A stretch of DNA of 29,578 nucleotides from DATKQY01 sp035532475 (GCA_035532475.1 DATKQY010000021.1:1-29578); one strand, 5' to 3'; shown: positions 16,442 through 24,972, counted from the first letter of the stretch. The notes: generated by a model not told the origin, from the sequence alone. Made by a program: numbers and translations.

Positions 16442-17101
16442 ATGGCGATGACCGCCGCAGCAGCCGACCGCGGCCGGCACGTGGATGGACGGCAGGCGCG
16501 CGGTGCCCGCACCCGCCTCGCCGTGCTCGAAGCGACGATCTCCCTCGTGACCGAGGGCGTCAGGCGGCCGACCGCCGAGGAGGTGGCGAGGCGCGCTGGC
16601 GTCGCCCTTCGCACCCTCTACCACCACTTCGCTGAGGTCGACGATCTGCGCTCGGAGGCATTCGGTCTCCAGATCGACCGACACGTCGGGCTGCTTCGTC
16701 CGATCGACCCGACGATCGCCGTCGCAGAGCAGGTCACCGTGTTCGTGCGCCAGCTTCGCCGGCTCTTCGAGGCCATCGGCCCGCTGCGGCGCTCCCTCCT
16801 CCTCGGCGAGCTCGCGTCGCCCGACATCGCCGCGCGTGGGCGGCAGGTCGCGGAGCTGCGGCGCAGGCACCTCGAGCGGACATTCGCCGAAGCGCTGCAG
16901 GGTCGGCCGGATCGACGCCAGCTGATCGACGCCTTGGACGCGGCGACGTCGTGGTGGGCCTGGGAGTTCCTGCGGGCGGGGCGCGGGGGCCCTGCCGCGG
17001 CCGAGCGGGTCATCGCGTACTCGCTGCGCGGCCTGCTCGCCGCGAGCCCGCCGAAGCCACCTTCGACGAACGGCACGAAGAGGGCCGCGGTGCGTCGTTA
17101 G
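16442..17101 (+). CDS. TetR/AcrR-family transcriptional regulator
   Basis: The product has 219 residues. The N-terminal helix-turn-helix is seen in TRLAVLEATISLVTEG and TAEEVARRAGVALRTLYHHF, the standard TetR recognition-helix pattern. The C-terminal all-helical ligand domain (about 80-205) has no assignable ligand. A 20-residue N-terminal arm, rich in Arg/His/Asp, precedes the domain. ATG 16442 is used; a second ATG lies two codons further on, and no strong ribosome binding site is visible. It is the first of a run of plus-strand genes and may regulate the amidohydrolase and ABC transporter downstream, which is an inference from order only. Confidence 0.9.
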   Translation: MAMTAAAADRGRHVDGRQARGARTRLAVLEATISLVTEGVRRPTAEEVARRAGVALRTLYHHFAEVDDLRSEAFGLQIDRHVGLLRPIDPTIAVAEQVTVFVRQLRRLFEAIGPLRRSLLLGELASPDIAARGRQVAELRRRHLERTFAEALQGRPDRRQLIDALDAATSWWAWEFLRAGRGGPAAAERVIAYSLRGLLAASPPKPPSTNGTKRAAVRR

Positions 17102-17228
17102 CTGGTTGGCCCCGGTCCCGGAGGCGCTGGCGGAGCTGGCGGCGCCCGCGGGTCCGCGGGCGGCACCGCGCCGGTCGCCGGTGCGAAGCTGACGGGCGAG
17201 GCGGGCGAGCGCTTCGAAGGCCTGATGC

Positions 17229-17324
17229 GATCCGAACGACTACAACGGCATGCGGCGCGTGATGCGGCGTGTCGTCGTGCGCGGGACACCCCTGGCACCC
17301 GCGCTCGACGCGATGTTGCCGTGA
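17229..17324 (+). other. possible 3' gene remnant before the amidohydrolase
   Basis: A plus-strand frame reads DPNDYNGMRRVMRRVV and then VRGTPLAPALDAMLP followed by TGA at 17322. It looks more like a real protein C-terminus than the surrounding frames, but no start or family is recognised. It may be chance. The rest of 17102-17388 is low-complexity GC-rich sequence. Confidence 0.2.
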
Positions 17325-17388
17325 GGCGCATCGGTGCTCCGCGCCTCACCTCGGGCAAGGCAACGACAACTACCAGGAGGGTTCGCTG

Positions 17389-18435
17389 ATGTCGCACGCA
17401 GACGGGTCCACGCCGGCTCGACGCCAGATTCGCCGCATCGCCACCGAGGAGGCCTTCGTGATCCCCGAGGTCGCCGAGGCGCTGCGCGACGTGGCACGCG
17501 GCCCCGGTGACAGCCTGGACCTCCCACTGGTCCGCGGCATCTACGACCCGGGCCCTTCGGGATCGCGTTTCCTCGGCCGTCTGCTCGACCTCGACGACGA
17601 GCGGATCGCCGACATGGACGAGAACGGGGTCGCGATGCAGCTCCTCTCGCTGACGGCTCCCGGGGTCCAGATGTTCGACGCCGACACGGCGACCGGGCTC
17701 GCGGCCCTTGCGAACGACCGCCTCGCCGAAGCGGTCTCCCGGCACCCTGGCCGGTTCGCGGGGCTTGCGAGCTTCGCTCCCCACTCGCCGAAGCGCGCCG
17801 CGGAGGAGATGCGCCGCGCGATCGAAGAGCTCGGCCTGAACGGCTTCGTCGTCAACTCGCACACCAACAACGAGTACATGGACGATCCGAAGTACTGGCC
17901 GGTGCTCGAGGCAGCGGAGGCGCTCGGCGCCTGCATCTACATCCACCCGCGCTCGCCGTCGTCGGGCCTCGCGGCACCTCTTCGCGAGTACGGCCTCTAT
18001 GCGGCGATGTGGGGCTACGGCGTCGAGACCGGGACCCACGCGGTCCGGCTCATCGCGAGCGGCGTGCTGGACCGCTTCCCCGACCTGAAGCTCTGCATCG
18101 GCCACATGGGCGAGGCCGTTCCGTTCTGGCTCTGGCGGCTGGACTTCATGCAGGGGCGCGCCCAGGCCTGGGGTCACGGCCCGAAGCTCGAGCTCACGCC
18201 GAGCGAGTACTTCCGGCGGAACTTCGTCATCACGACGAGCGGCGTGGAGTCGCATCTCGCGCTCGACTACTCGATCAAGGCCCTCGGGGTCGACAACGTC
18301 CTGTGGGCGATCGACTACCCGTACCAGCCGTCGGCGCCCGCCGTGGTGTTCATGGACTCGGCGCCGGTCACCGACGACGAGCTCGAGAAGCTCTACCATG
18401 CCAACGCCGAGCGGGTGTTCCGCATCAAGCAGTAG
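17389..18435 (+). CDS. amidohydrolase-family decarboxylase, 2,3-dihydroxybenzoate-decarboxylase-like
   Basis: The product has 348 residues. It follows the fungal 2,3-dihydroxybenzoate decarboxylase pattern: IATEEAF at the N-terminus (family ALEEAF), LTAPGVQ, IYIHPRSP (metal-site His at about 186), IGHMGEAVPFWLWRLDF (His at about 239), FVITTSG, and AIDYPYQ (Asp at about 309, metal ligand). In gamma-resorcylate decarboxylases the first motif is EEHF; here the His is Ala, as in the 2,3-DHB enzyme. The likely reaction is non-oxidative removal of CO2 from an aromatic or related acid, but the substrate is unknown and a hydrolase cannot be excluded. ATG 17389 has AGGAGG at 17375-17380. The neighbouring TetR gene and ABC importer suggest a catabolic locus. 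Confidence 0.88.
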   Translation: MSHADGSTPARRQIRRIATEEAFVIPEVAEALRDVARGPGDSLDLPLVRGIYDPGPSGSRFLGRLLDLDDERIADMDENGVAMQLLSLTAPGVQMFDADTATGLAALANDRLAEAVSRHPGRFAGLASFAPHSPKRAAEEMRRAIEELGLNGFVVNSHTNNEYMDDPKYWPVLEAAEALGACIYIHPRSPSSGLAAPLREYGLYAAMWGYGVETGTHAVRLIASGVLDRFPDLKLCIGHMGEAVPFWLWRLDFMQGRAQAWGHGPKLELTPSEYFRRNFVITTSGVESHLALDYSIKALGVDNVLWAIDYPYQPSAPAVVFMDSAPVTDDELEKLYHANAERVFRIKQ

Positions 18436-19094
18436 CGGCGCGAGCCGGCTCAGCGGCGGCGGGCCCGCCACGAGCGCCCGGTCGCGCGGCAGGGCAGCCG
18501 GACTCGGCCGTGCCGTGGACGGTCGGCCCGACGCCGACCCCGAGGCGCCCCTCGCTCCACCTGCGGCGCGACCGCCGAGCGACGCTCGAGTCCATGACTC
18601 GTCGGTCGTGCCGGGAGCGAGGTATCCAGCCGTCCCCGTGGCCGCCACTCGCCGGGACGGTCAAGTTGACGCACTGGCCGGCGAGCGCGATGCGGTCCCG
18701 TGGCGCTCGAAGCACGCCGCTGACGCGCCCCGGGCCACGCGAGCCGACGGCGCAGTACATGGGATCTGATGTGATATCAGGCAACGAATTGGCCTGCCCC
18801 GCAGGCACCGTGGAGCGCCCCCATGGTCCCGATAGCTACCCTCTTGCCGGTATAGAAGTGCCAGTTTGGAGCGAAGAAGTAGCGCGCCCGCAATGCTTGT
18901 GGCAAGATCGTCGAGCATAAAGTATACGATCTAGCTCGAGCGTCTCACGGCGTCGGACCCGCCGCAGACGTCCTGGCGAGACAGCAGGGGGGACGGTTGT
19001 CGACGCAGCTGTGGGCAGGCCGGTGCGCGAGCGCTCCTCCTCGGAGCCGTTGCGCCGCCCGCGCTGCGCCCGGATCCGCGGGCGGGCGGGCGCG
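18436..19094. other. long upstream region of the ABC operon, with several dyads
   Basis: No gene is recognised in these 659 bases. The first half is GC-rich with a palindrome GGCGGGCCCGCC (18458-18469). From about 18760 the sequence becomes visibly more AT-rich and contains TGATATCA (18772-18779), a GCCTGC/GCAGGC hairpin (18792-18806) and the inverted repeat listed separately. It probably holds the transporter promoter. Confidence 0.4.
18905..18932. promoter_or_regulatory. inverted repeat in AT-rich DNA, candidate operator/promoter of the ABC operon
   Basis: AGATCGT (18905-18911) and ACGATCT (18926-18932) form a perfect 7-base inverted repeat around a 14-base AT-rich centre. The centre runs into GTATAC/TATACG (18922-18928), which resembles a -10 box. 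The -35 side is weak (TTGTGG at 18898-18903, 19-base spacing). The distance to the ATPase gene is about 160 bases. The regulator is unknown. Confidence 0.4.
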
Positions 19095-20678
19095 GTGAGC
19101 GGGAGCGACGCCTCGTCGGCTTCGGGCGAACCGGCGCAAGTGCTCGTGCGGGTCGGCGGTCTGGCGAAGTCGTTCGGCGCAACCCAAGCCCTGCGGGACT
19201 GCTCCTTCGAGCTGCGGGCCGGGGAGGTCCACGCGCTCGTCGGTGAGAACGGCTCCGGCAAGAGCACGCTCGTGAAGATCCTGAGCGGTGTCCATGCGCC
19301 TGACGCCGGCTCCGTCGAGCTCGCCGGCGAGCCGGTGCGGCTGCGGAACCCCCACGCCGCCCAGGACGCCGGCATCGTCACGGTGTTCCAGGAGGTCCTC
19401 GTCGCCGAGGCCCGCTCGGTGCTCGCGAACGTCTGGCTCGGCGCTGACGGGCTGCTCCGCTCGCAGCTCTCCGCTCGGGAAAAGCGGGCCAGGGCGGGCG
19501 CGGTCCTGGAGGAGCTCCTGGCCGACCCGCTCGACCTCAACTGCCCCGTCGAGGAGCTCTCCCTACGTGACCGCCAGGCGTGCGGCATCGCGCGGGCGCT
19601 GCTGCGCGAGCCCCGGATCCTCATCCTCGACGAGGCGACCTCGGCGCTCGACGTCGACACCCGCGACCGGCTCTTCGCGATCGTCGGACGGCTGAGCCGC
19701 CAGGGCACTGGCGTGATCTTCATCACGCACCGTATGGACGAGATCGGCGAGATCGGCGACCGGATCACCGTCATGCGATCGGGCCGGAGCGTCGCCGTGC
19801 TCGAAAGCGGCGGCTGGACGCCACGAGAGCTCGTGCGGTTGATGACGGGTTCGGAGGTGCTGGAGGAGCTCGCCCGGGAGGAGGCGGCGTCCTTCGCCAA
19901 CCGCCGGGGCGAGCCGGTGCTGAGCGTCCGCGGGCTCACCTTGCGCGAGGGGCGGCGCCCGATCGACGTGGAGGTGCGCGCCGGTGAGCTCGTCGGCATC
20001 GCCGGCCTGGAGGGTCAGGGCCAGACCGAGTTCCTGGAGGCCATCTGGGGGGAGCGGACAGTGCCCGGCGAGGTGGTGCGCCACAAGCAGGGCCGTGACG
20101 TCGTCGTCCGCTCGCCGGCCCAGGCGGCGGCGAACGACATCGCCTACGTGCCGCGCGAACGGCGCGTCGACTCGCTCTTCGGCTGGATGTCGATCCGCGA
20201 GAACTTCGGCATGCCCACCCTCCAAAAGGACACCCGGTTCGGCATCCTCCGCCCCGCCTCGACGCGCCGGCGGCTGCAGGAGTACGTCGACCGCCTCGGC
20301 ATCGTCCTCGGCGACGCGGAGGACTCGATCGCGACGCTGTCTGGTGGGAACCAGCAGAAGGTGGTCGTCGCCCGCTGGCTCGCGGCGGGCCCCAAGGTGC
20401 TGCTGCTCAACGACCCGACTCGCGGCGTCGACGTGAACGCGAAGCGCGACCTGTACGCGCTCCTCACCTCGCTCGCGAGCGAGGGCCTCGCGGTCGTGAT
20501 GATCTCGACCGAGGTGGACGAGCACCTCGAGCTGATGGACCGGGTGCTCGTCTTTCGCGAGCACGAGCTGTTCCGAGAGCTCGAGCGGAGCTCGCTCTCG
20601 CGTGAGGCCCTCGTCGCGGCGTTCTTTGGTGCGGGAGAGGAGGACGAAGATGCCACCGGCGCTCTCGCCGAGATCTAG
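19095..20678 (+). CDS. CUT2 (ribose-type) ABC importer ATPase, two nucleotide-binding domains
   Basis: The product has 527 residues with GTG at 19095, which has a poor ribosome binding site, so the start may lie elsewhere. Domain 1 (about 15-255) has Walker A GENGSGKST (50-58), Walker B LILDEATSALD and the switch His in ITHRMDE, but its signature is LSLRDRQ rather than LSGGQ. Domain 2 (about 275-510) has the family's degenerate Walker A (GLEGQGQTEF), signature LSGGNQQK and LLLNDPTRGVD: the Walker B Asp is Asn and the catalytic Glu is Asp. Only one composite ATP site should be fully competent. This is the RbsA/MglA architecture, powering uptake of a sugar-like or other small molecule. It overlaps the first permease gene by 29 bases. 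Confidence 0.92.
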   Translation: MSGSDASSASGEPAQVLVRVGGLAKSFGATQALRDCSFELRAGEVHALVGENGSGKSTLVKILSGVHAPDAGSVELAGEPVRLRNPHAAQDAGIVTVFQEVLVAEARSVLANVWLGADGLLRSQLSAREKRARAGAVLEELLADPLDLNCPVEELSLRDRQACGIARALLREPRILILDEATSALDVDTRDRLFAIVGRLSRQGTGVIFITHRMDEIGEIGDRITVMRSGRSVAVLESGGWTPRELVRLMTGSEVLEELAREEAASFANRRGEPVLSVRGLTLREGRRPIDVEVRAGELVGIAGLEGQGQTEFLEAIWGERTVPGEVVRHKQGRDVVVRSPAQAAANDIAYVPRERRVDSLFGWMSIRENFGMPTLQKDTRFGILRPASTRRRLQEYVDRLGIVLGDAEDSIATLSGGNQQKVVVARWLAAGPKVLLLNDPTRGVDVNAKRDLYALLTSLASEGLAVVMISTEVDEHLELMDRVLVFREHELFRELERSSLSREALVAAFFGAGEEDEDATGALAEI

Positions 20679-21630
20679 GTCCGGGGTGGTCCCGACCGTG
20701 CGCCGGCTGCTCCGGACCTACAGCTTCGGGTTCGCGCTGCTCGTGTCCCTGGCGCTGCTCATCGCCAACCTGCTCACCGAGTCCGGCGGGTTCGGCTGGA
20801 CCCAGCAGATGGCCGACTTCGCGCCGCTCGGTCTCGCGGCGATCGCGAGCACGCCGGCGATCATCTCGGGCGGCTTCGACTTCACCATCTCGCCGCTCAT
20901 CTTCCTCACCAACGCCGTGTTCGTCATCTGGCTGCTGCCGCACGGGCTCGGCGGTGCGATCTCCGTGCCGATCGTGCTGGCGCTCGGCGCCGCGGTGGGG
21001 GCGCTGCAAGCGGTCCTGATCATCGTGCTCCGCATCCCGAGCGTGGTCGTGACACTTGGCCTGTACTTCATCCTCATCGGCGTCGACTACAAGATCGCGC
21101 CGAACGCGGTTTCGATCAGCTCCAGCTGGCTCACCCACCTCTCCGGCTCCGTTGGCCCGATCCCGGGCGCACTGTTCACGCTCGGCGCCCCCTTCGTGAT
21201 CTGGTTCGCCCTGAGGTTCATCCCCTACCGGGGTGTGATGTTCGCCGTCGGGAGCAACGAGGCGACGGCGTACTCGACGGGGGTGAACGTGGGCCTCGTG
21301 CGCATCTGCGCCTACGCGCTCGGCGGCCTCTTCGCCGGCATCGGCGGGCTTGCCCTGACCGGCCTGGTGCTGTCGACCAACTCCAGCCTGTCGGGGACCT
21401 ACACCCTGATCGCGATCGCGGGCGTCGGACTCGGCGGGACGTCGTTTTGGGGCGGACGCGGGGGCCTCCTCGGGTCGATGCTCGGTGCCGTCGTGATCTA
21501 CCTGCTCGGCAGTCTCCTGAGCGCGCTGCAGGTCGACCCGAACTGGCTCCAGGTGATGTACGGCGGCATGCTCCTCGTCGCGGTGGTGGTGGGTGGGAAG
21601 CTCGCCCTGCCGGCGAAGCAGGCGGCATGA
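20650..21630 (+). CDS. CUT2 ABC importer permease 1 (RbsC-like)
   Basis: The product has 326 residues, the usual RbsC size, with about 8-10 membrane helices. The family landmarks are present: IISGGFDFTISPLIFL (RbsC GGIDLSVG region), VVTLGLYFILIGVDY, the coupling-loop pattern FAVGSNEATAYSTGVNVG (AVGgNe.AA..sGi), and a Gly-rich late helix (GVGLGGTSFWGGRGGLLGSM). ATG 20650 lies inside the end of the ATPase gene with GGAGAGGA just upstream, so translation is probably coupled. Its stop overlaps the start of the next permease (ATGA), which implies equal expression of two different permease subunits. Confidence 0.92.
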   Translation: MPPALSPRSRSGVVPTVRRLLRTYSFGFALLVSLALLIANLLTESGGFGWTQQMADFAPLGLAAIASTPAIISGGFDFTISPLIFLTNAVFVIWLLPHGLGGAISVPIVLALGAAVGALQAVLIIVLRIPSVVVTLGLYFILIGVDYKIAPNAVSISSSWLTHLSGSVGPIPGALFTLGAPFVIWFALRFIPYRGVMFAVGSNEATAYSTGVNVGLVRICAYALGGLFAGIGGLALTGLVLSTNSSLSGTYTLIAIAGVGLGGTSFWGGRGGLLGSMLGAVVIYLLGSLLSALQVDPNWLQVMYGGMLLVAVVVGGKLALPAKQAA

Positions 21631-22637
21631 GCGCCGTCGAGATGGAGCAGCTGGCGGGGGCGCGCGGCCGACTCGTGACGCACCGACTCAGCCAGGTGCA
21701 GTCGAGGATCCCGGTCCTCCAGCTCCTCGCGCTGATCGCCGTGTTCCTCTACGGCTCGATCAGCCTCCCCGGCTTCTCGAGCTGGTCGAGCCTCCGGACG
21801 ATCCTGGTCCTGGCGGCTCTCGCCGGGCTCGCCTCGGTCGGCCAGACCGTCCTCATCCTGATGGGCGGCTTCGACCTGTCGGTCTCCGGGTTCATCGTCG
21901 CGAGCGCGCTCGTCATGACGACCCTGACGCAGAAGTACAACCTGTCCTTCGGCGTCGCGCTGCTCATCGCGGCCGTCGCCTGCGGGGTGCTCGGCGCCAT
22001 CGCCGGGCAGCTCTGCCACCGCTACCGCATCCAGCCGCTGATCGTCACCCTGGCGATGGGCACGATCGCGGTCGGCCTGATCCAGCTCCAGGTCGGCGCG
22101 CTCGCCGGCGGCGCGCCGTTGTGGCTCACACGCCTGGTCTCGCCGATCGACAAGACGTTCGGGCTCGGCGTGCCGCCGCTGATCTTCATCTGGGTGCTCG
22201 TTGCCGTCGTGATGTGGGTCTTCGTCCATCGGACGGTGCCGGGCCGCAGGCTGCTCGCGACCGGCGCGAACCCCCGTGCCGCCGAGTACTCCCTGATCCG
22301 GACGCGCCGCATGTGGACGATGTGCTTCGCCTTCTCGGGCATCGCCTCTGCGCTGGCGGCGGCGCTGATCGCCGGCTCGGTCGCGGCGATCGATCCCACG
22401 GTGGGGGACCCGTACCTGTTCCAAAGCGTCGTCGCGGTGATCGTCGGCGGGACGGTCTTCGGCGGCCCGGGCGACTACACGCGGTCGGTGATCGGTGCGC
22501 TGTTCCTCACCGTGCTCACGACCGTGTTCGTGGGCCACGGGGCCGACTCCGCGGACGAGGACATCCTCTACGGCGTCATCCTCATGGCGACCATGACCCT
22601 CTACGGCCGCCAGCGCCGGGTGAGGGACCGGATCTGA
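21627..22637 (+). CDS. CUT2 ABC importer permease 2 (RbsC-like)
   Basis: The product has 336 residues. ATG 21627 overlaps the stop of permease 1 by four bases. Same family: VLILMGGFDLSVSGFIVASA, LIVTLAMGTIAVGLIQL, LLATGANPRAAEYSLIRTRR (coupling loop) and VIVGGTVFGGPGDYTRSVIG. Helix content is about 8-10. It differs clearly from permease 1, so the importer is probably a heterodimer in the membrane, whereas classical ribose transporters use two copies of one permease. The binding-protein gene follows after 83 bases. Confidence 0.92.
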   Translation: MSAVEMEQLAGARGRLVTHRLSQVQSRIPVLQLLALIAVFLYGSISLPGFSSWSSLRTILVLAALAGLASVGQTVLILMGGFDLSVSGFIVASALVMTTLTQKYNLSFGVALLIAAVACGVLGAIAGQLCHRYRIQPLIVTLAMGTIAVGLIQLQVGALAGGAPLWLTRLVSPIDKTFGLGVPPLIFIWVLVAVVMWVFVHRTVPGRRLLATGANPRAAEYSLIRTRRMWTMCFAFSGIASALAAALIAGSVAAIDPTVGDPYLFQSVVAVIVGGTVFGGPGDYTRSVIGALFLTVLTTVFVGHGADSADEDILYGVILMATMTLYGRQRRVRDRI

Positions 22638-22720
22638 GCCGCCGGTCGCTCGGCCAGCTGCTGATCGAACCTGACAACACCTGCATCAGACAGTCAACAC
22701 GACAAGAAGGGGGATGGTCC

Positions 22721-24016
22721 ATGACCGACAAGCCAACGAGCAAACGGGAGCGATCTCGCAGGAGGCGCCTGTGGACGGGCGTCGCCGGCGTGGCGATGCT
22801 GGCTGCGCCGTTCGCGGTGATCGGGTCGCCGGCCGCGAGCTCGGCCAGCACGGCGAAGGTCGCGAAGGCATCCAATGGCAGCACCTGCGGCCAGAACATC
22901 GGCGTTCCGCCAGACAACGTCAAGGGCGTCTACTCGACGCTGCCGAAGTCCGTGCAGGCGACCTACGGGAACTGGCCGTTCCCATTGCTCCCGAGCGCCT
23001 GGGCGCACTTCAAGGGCGTGAAGAAGAAGTGGACGTTCGGCTTCATCTCGTTCCCGATCTACACCCAGTGGCAGATCGACATCTTGAGCCAGATCAAGAC
23101 GGAGATCGCCAAGTTGAAGTCCGAAGGACTGGCGACCGGCAAGCTCTTGATGAACGTCGCGCCGACGAGCGCGGCGGCGACGCCCGCGCAGCAGATCTCG
23201 GCCATCCAGCAGATGGTCCGTGAGGGCGTGAGCGGCATCTTCCTGCTGCCGACCTCGTCGACCCCGCTCGCGCCGGCGATCACCGCCGCGGGCAAGGCGG
23301 GGGTCCCCGTCGCGCTGATCGACAACGTCATCGGGGCATCGCAGTACGCGATCAACGTCTGGTCCCAGAACCAGGCCGCGGCGCAGAACGGCGTCTTGAA
23401 GCTGATCGGCGGCAAGGGCGACGTCGTCAACCTGACCGGTCCTCCGGGGCAGCCGTCCGACGTCGCCTTCAATGACAGCCTCCTCAAGGCCGTCGCCCGT
23501 TGCCCCAACGTCCACATCATCGCGACGCTGCCCGGCAACTGGACGACGGCCGGGGCCGAGACCGCCTTCCAGCAGTTCTTCGCCTCGCATCCCGATGCCA
23601 AGCTGGCCGCCGTGCTGCAGAACGGCGCCACGATGGTCGGCATCTTGGAGGCGTACATCGCCGCGGGCAAGACGCCGCCGCCGATCGACGATGGCGGGTG
23701 CGGCGGTGGTGAGCTCGCCTGGTGGTGGGCGCACCGGTCCACCTACAAGACGGTCGGGACGTGCTTCAACGGGTTCCAGACCGGCTATACGGTGACGAAG
23801 GCGCTCGTCCGCGTCCTCGGCGGCAAGGGCCTGAAGGTCAACGGCATCCCGGTGGAGACGCCGGTCGTGACCAACGCGAACCTGGCCCAGTGGGTCAACG
23901 TCGGCCAGGCGCTCACCTCCCAGGTGGAGCCGAAGGGACCGCTGAAGTCCTGGGGCGGCGAGGACTCCTACCTCAACCAGTACTTCAACCAGCCCGGGAC
24001 CCCGGGCAACCTCTAA
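22721..24016 (+). CDS. CUT2 ABC importer substrate-binding protein
   Basis: The product has 431 residues and a Sec-type signal peptide: basic KRERSRRRR, a hydrophobic core (about 20-38), and a likely cleavage after the AXA-type stretch near ASSAS (about 40-44). There is no lipobox Cys, so the protein may be secreted or held by other means; many Gram-positive binding proteins are lipoproteins. The mature part matches the periplasmic-binding-protein type 1 fold used with CUT2 systems: WTFGFISFPIYTQWQIDIL, QISAIQQMVREGVSGIFLLP, GKAGVPVALIDNV and the hinge region DVVNLTGPPGQPSDVAFNDS. A Gly/Cys/Trp-rich loop (DDGGCGGGELAWWWAH) is likely near the ligand site. The ribosome binding site AAGGGGG lies seven bases before ATG 22721. 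The ligand is unknown. Confidence 0.92.
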   Translation: MTDKPTSKRERSRRRRLWTGVAGVAMLAAPFAVIGSPAASSASTAKVAKASNGSTCGQNIGVPPDNVKGVYSTLPKSVQATYGNWPFPLLPSAWAHFKGVKKKWTFGFISFPIYTQWQIDILSQIKTEIAKLKSEGLATGKLLMNVAPTSAAATPAQQISAIQQMVREGVSGIFLLPTSSTPLAPAITAAGKAGVPVALIDNVIGASQYAINVWSQNQAAAQNGVLKLIGGKGDVVNLTGPPGQPSDVAFNDSLLKAVARCPNVHIIATLPGNWTTAGAETAFQQFFASHPDAKLAAVLQNGATMVGILEAYIAAGKTPPPIDDGGCGGGELAWWWAHRSTYKTVGTCFNGFQTGYTVTKALVRVLGGKGLKVNGIPVETPVVTNANLAQWVNVGQALTSQVEPKGPLKSWGGEDSYLNQYFNQPGTPGNL

Positions 24017-24021
24017 GCACC

Positions 24022-24078
24022 CTCGGTCCGACCGAGCCGGCACGTCGGACGCGGCCGCACCCAGCCGGGTGCGGCCGC
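24022..24078 (+). terminator. tandem perfect hairpins after the binding-protein gene
   Basis: The first hairpin is CTCGGT, loop CCG, ACCGAG (24022-24036). The second is a perfect 12-base stem, GCGGCCGCACCC (24051-24062), loop AGCC, then its complement (24067-24078). No T tract follows, so this may be a terminator of the GC-rich type, a 3'-end stabiliser or a partial terminator before the SDR gene. Confidence 0.6.
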
Positions 24079-24186
24079 TCCGGCGCCGGTCGGCCGCGAC
24101 CCTCGTGCACGAGAGCGAGCCAACGAGCGCGAGAGACGCCTGTCGGCGCAGCCCGGCGAAACCGGGCGGGAGGGAGAAGAGGGCCG

Positions 24187-24972
24187 GTGCAGGACGCGAT
24201 GGAGGTGAAGACCGTCGTCGTGACGGGTGCCGGTCGTGGGCAGGGAGCCGCCGCGGCTCGCCGGTTCGCCGCCGGAGGGGCACGGGTCGTCGTCACCGAC
24301 GTCCTCGACCGGGACGGCGAGCAGGTCGCGGCGGAGATCCGATCACGAGGGGGTCGTGCCGACTACCGCCATCTGGACGTCACGGACCCGCAGGACTGGC
24401 ACGCGCTGGCGGCATTCCTCGTGGCGGGCGAGGCGGGGCCCGACGTTCTCGTGAACAACGCCGGGGTCGCCCAGCGCGGATCCCGGCTCGTCGACCTCGA
24501 TCCCGATGAGTGGGACCGTGTGCTGGCGGTGAACGTGAAGGGCGCCTTCCTCGGCATCCGGGAGCTCGCCCCGCTGCTGCGCGAGCGTGGCGGAGGCGCG
24601 ATCGTCAACGTCGGCTCCTCGGCGGCGGTGACGGGCAACCCGATCGCCGCGTACACCTCCTCGAAGTGGGCGCTGCGGGGGCTGACGAAGGCGGCGGCCT
24701 TCGAGCTGGCGGACTGGCACATCCGCGTGAACGCCGTGCACCCGGGGATCGTCGACACGCCGATGGTCCAGGGCGCGCCCGCGATGGTGGAGCTGATGCG
24801 GTCGCACACGCCGCTGCGGCGCGTCGCGACCCCCGAGGAGATCGCGGCGGTGGTGTTCTTCCTGGCGAGTGACGCGGCGAGCCAGGTGACGGGGGTCGAC
24901 CTGCCCGTCGACGGCGGCTTCACCGAGCTCGGTCAGTTCTGGAACATGTTCGAGGCGGCAAAGCAGCGCTGA
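24187..24972 (+). CDS. short-chain dehydrogenase/reductase (SDR)
   Basis: The product is about 261 residues from GTG 24187 (or 257 from ATG 24199; a purine-rich ribosome binding site, GGGAGGGAGAAGAGGG, precedes the GTG). Classical SDR motifs: TGAGRGQG (cofactor binding, near the N-terminus), VTDVLDRDG with Asp at the end of strand 2, which favours NAD over NADP, VNNAGVA, catalytic Ser in NVGSSAAVTG, catalytic YTSSK, and HPGIVDTPM. The C-terminal VTGVDLPVDGGFTE is typical. It would oxidise an alcohol or reduce a ketone of the locus substrate, which is unknown. It is followed after 40 bases by the NTF2-like gene. Confidence 0.93.
   Translation: MQDAMEVKTVVVTGAGRGQGAAAARRFAAGGARVVVTDVLDRDGEQVAAEIRSRGGRADYRHLDVTDPQDWHALAAFLVAGEAGPDVLVNNAGVAQRGSRLVDLDPDEWDRVLAVNVKGAFLGIRELAPLLRERGGGAIVNVGSSAAVTGNPIAAYTSSKWALRGLTKAAAFELADWHIRVNAVHPGIVDTPMVQGAPAMVELMRSHTPLRRVATPEEIAAVVFFLASDAASQVTGVDLPVDGGFTELGQFWNMFEAAKQR

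Noticed and set aside
18458..18469. GGCGGGCCCGCC palindrome as a terminator
   Set aside because: It is a short self-complementary GC run without loop or T tract, expected by chance at this base composition.
21593..22720. Extension of the binding protein upstream through the second permease
   Set aside because: It lies in the wrong frame of the permease gene; the real start at 22721 has a ribosome binding site and a signal peptide.
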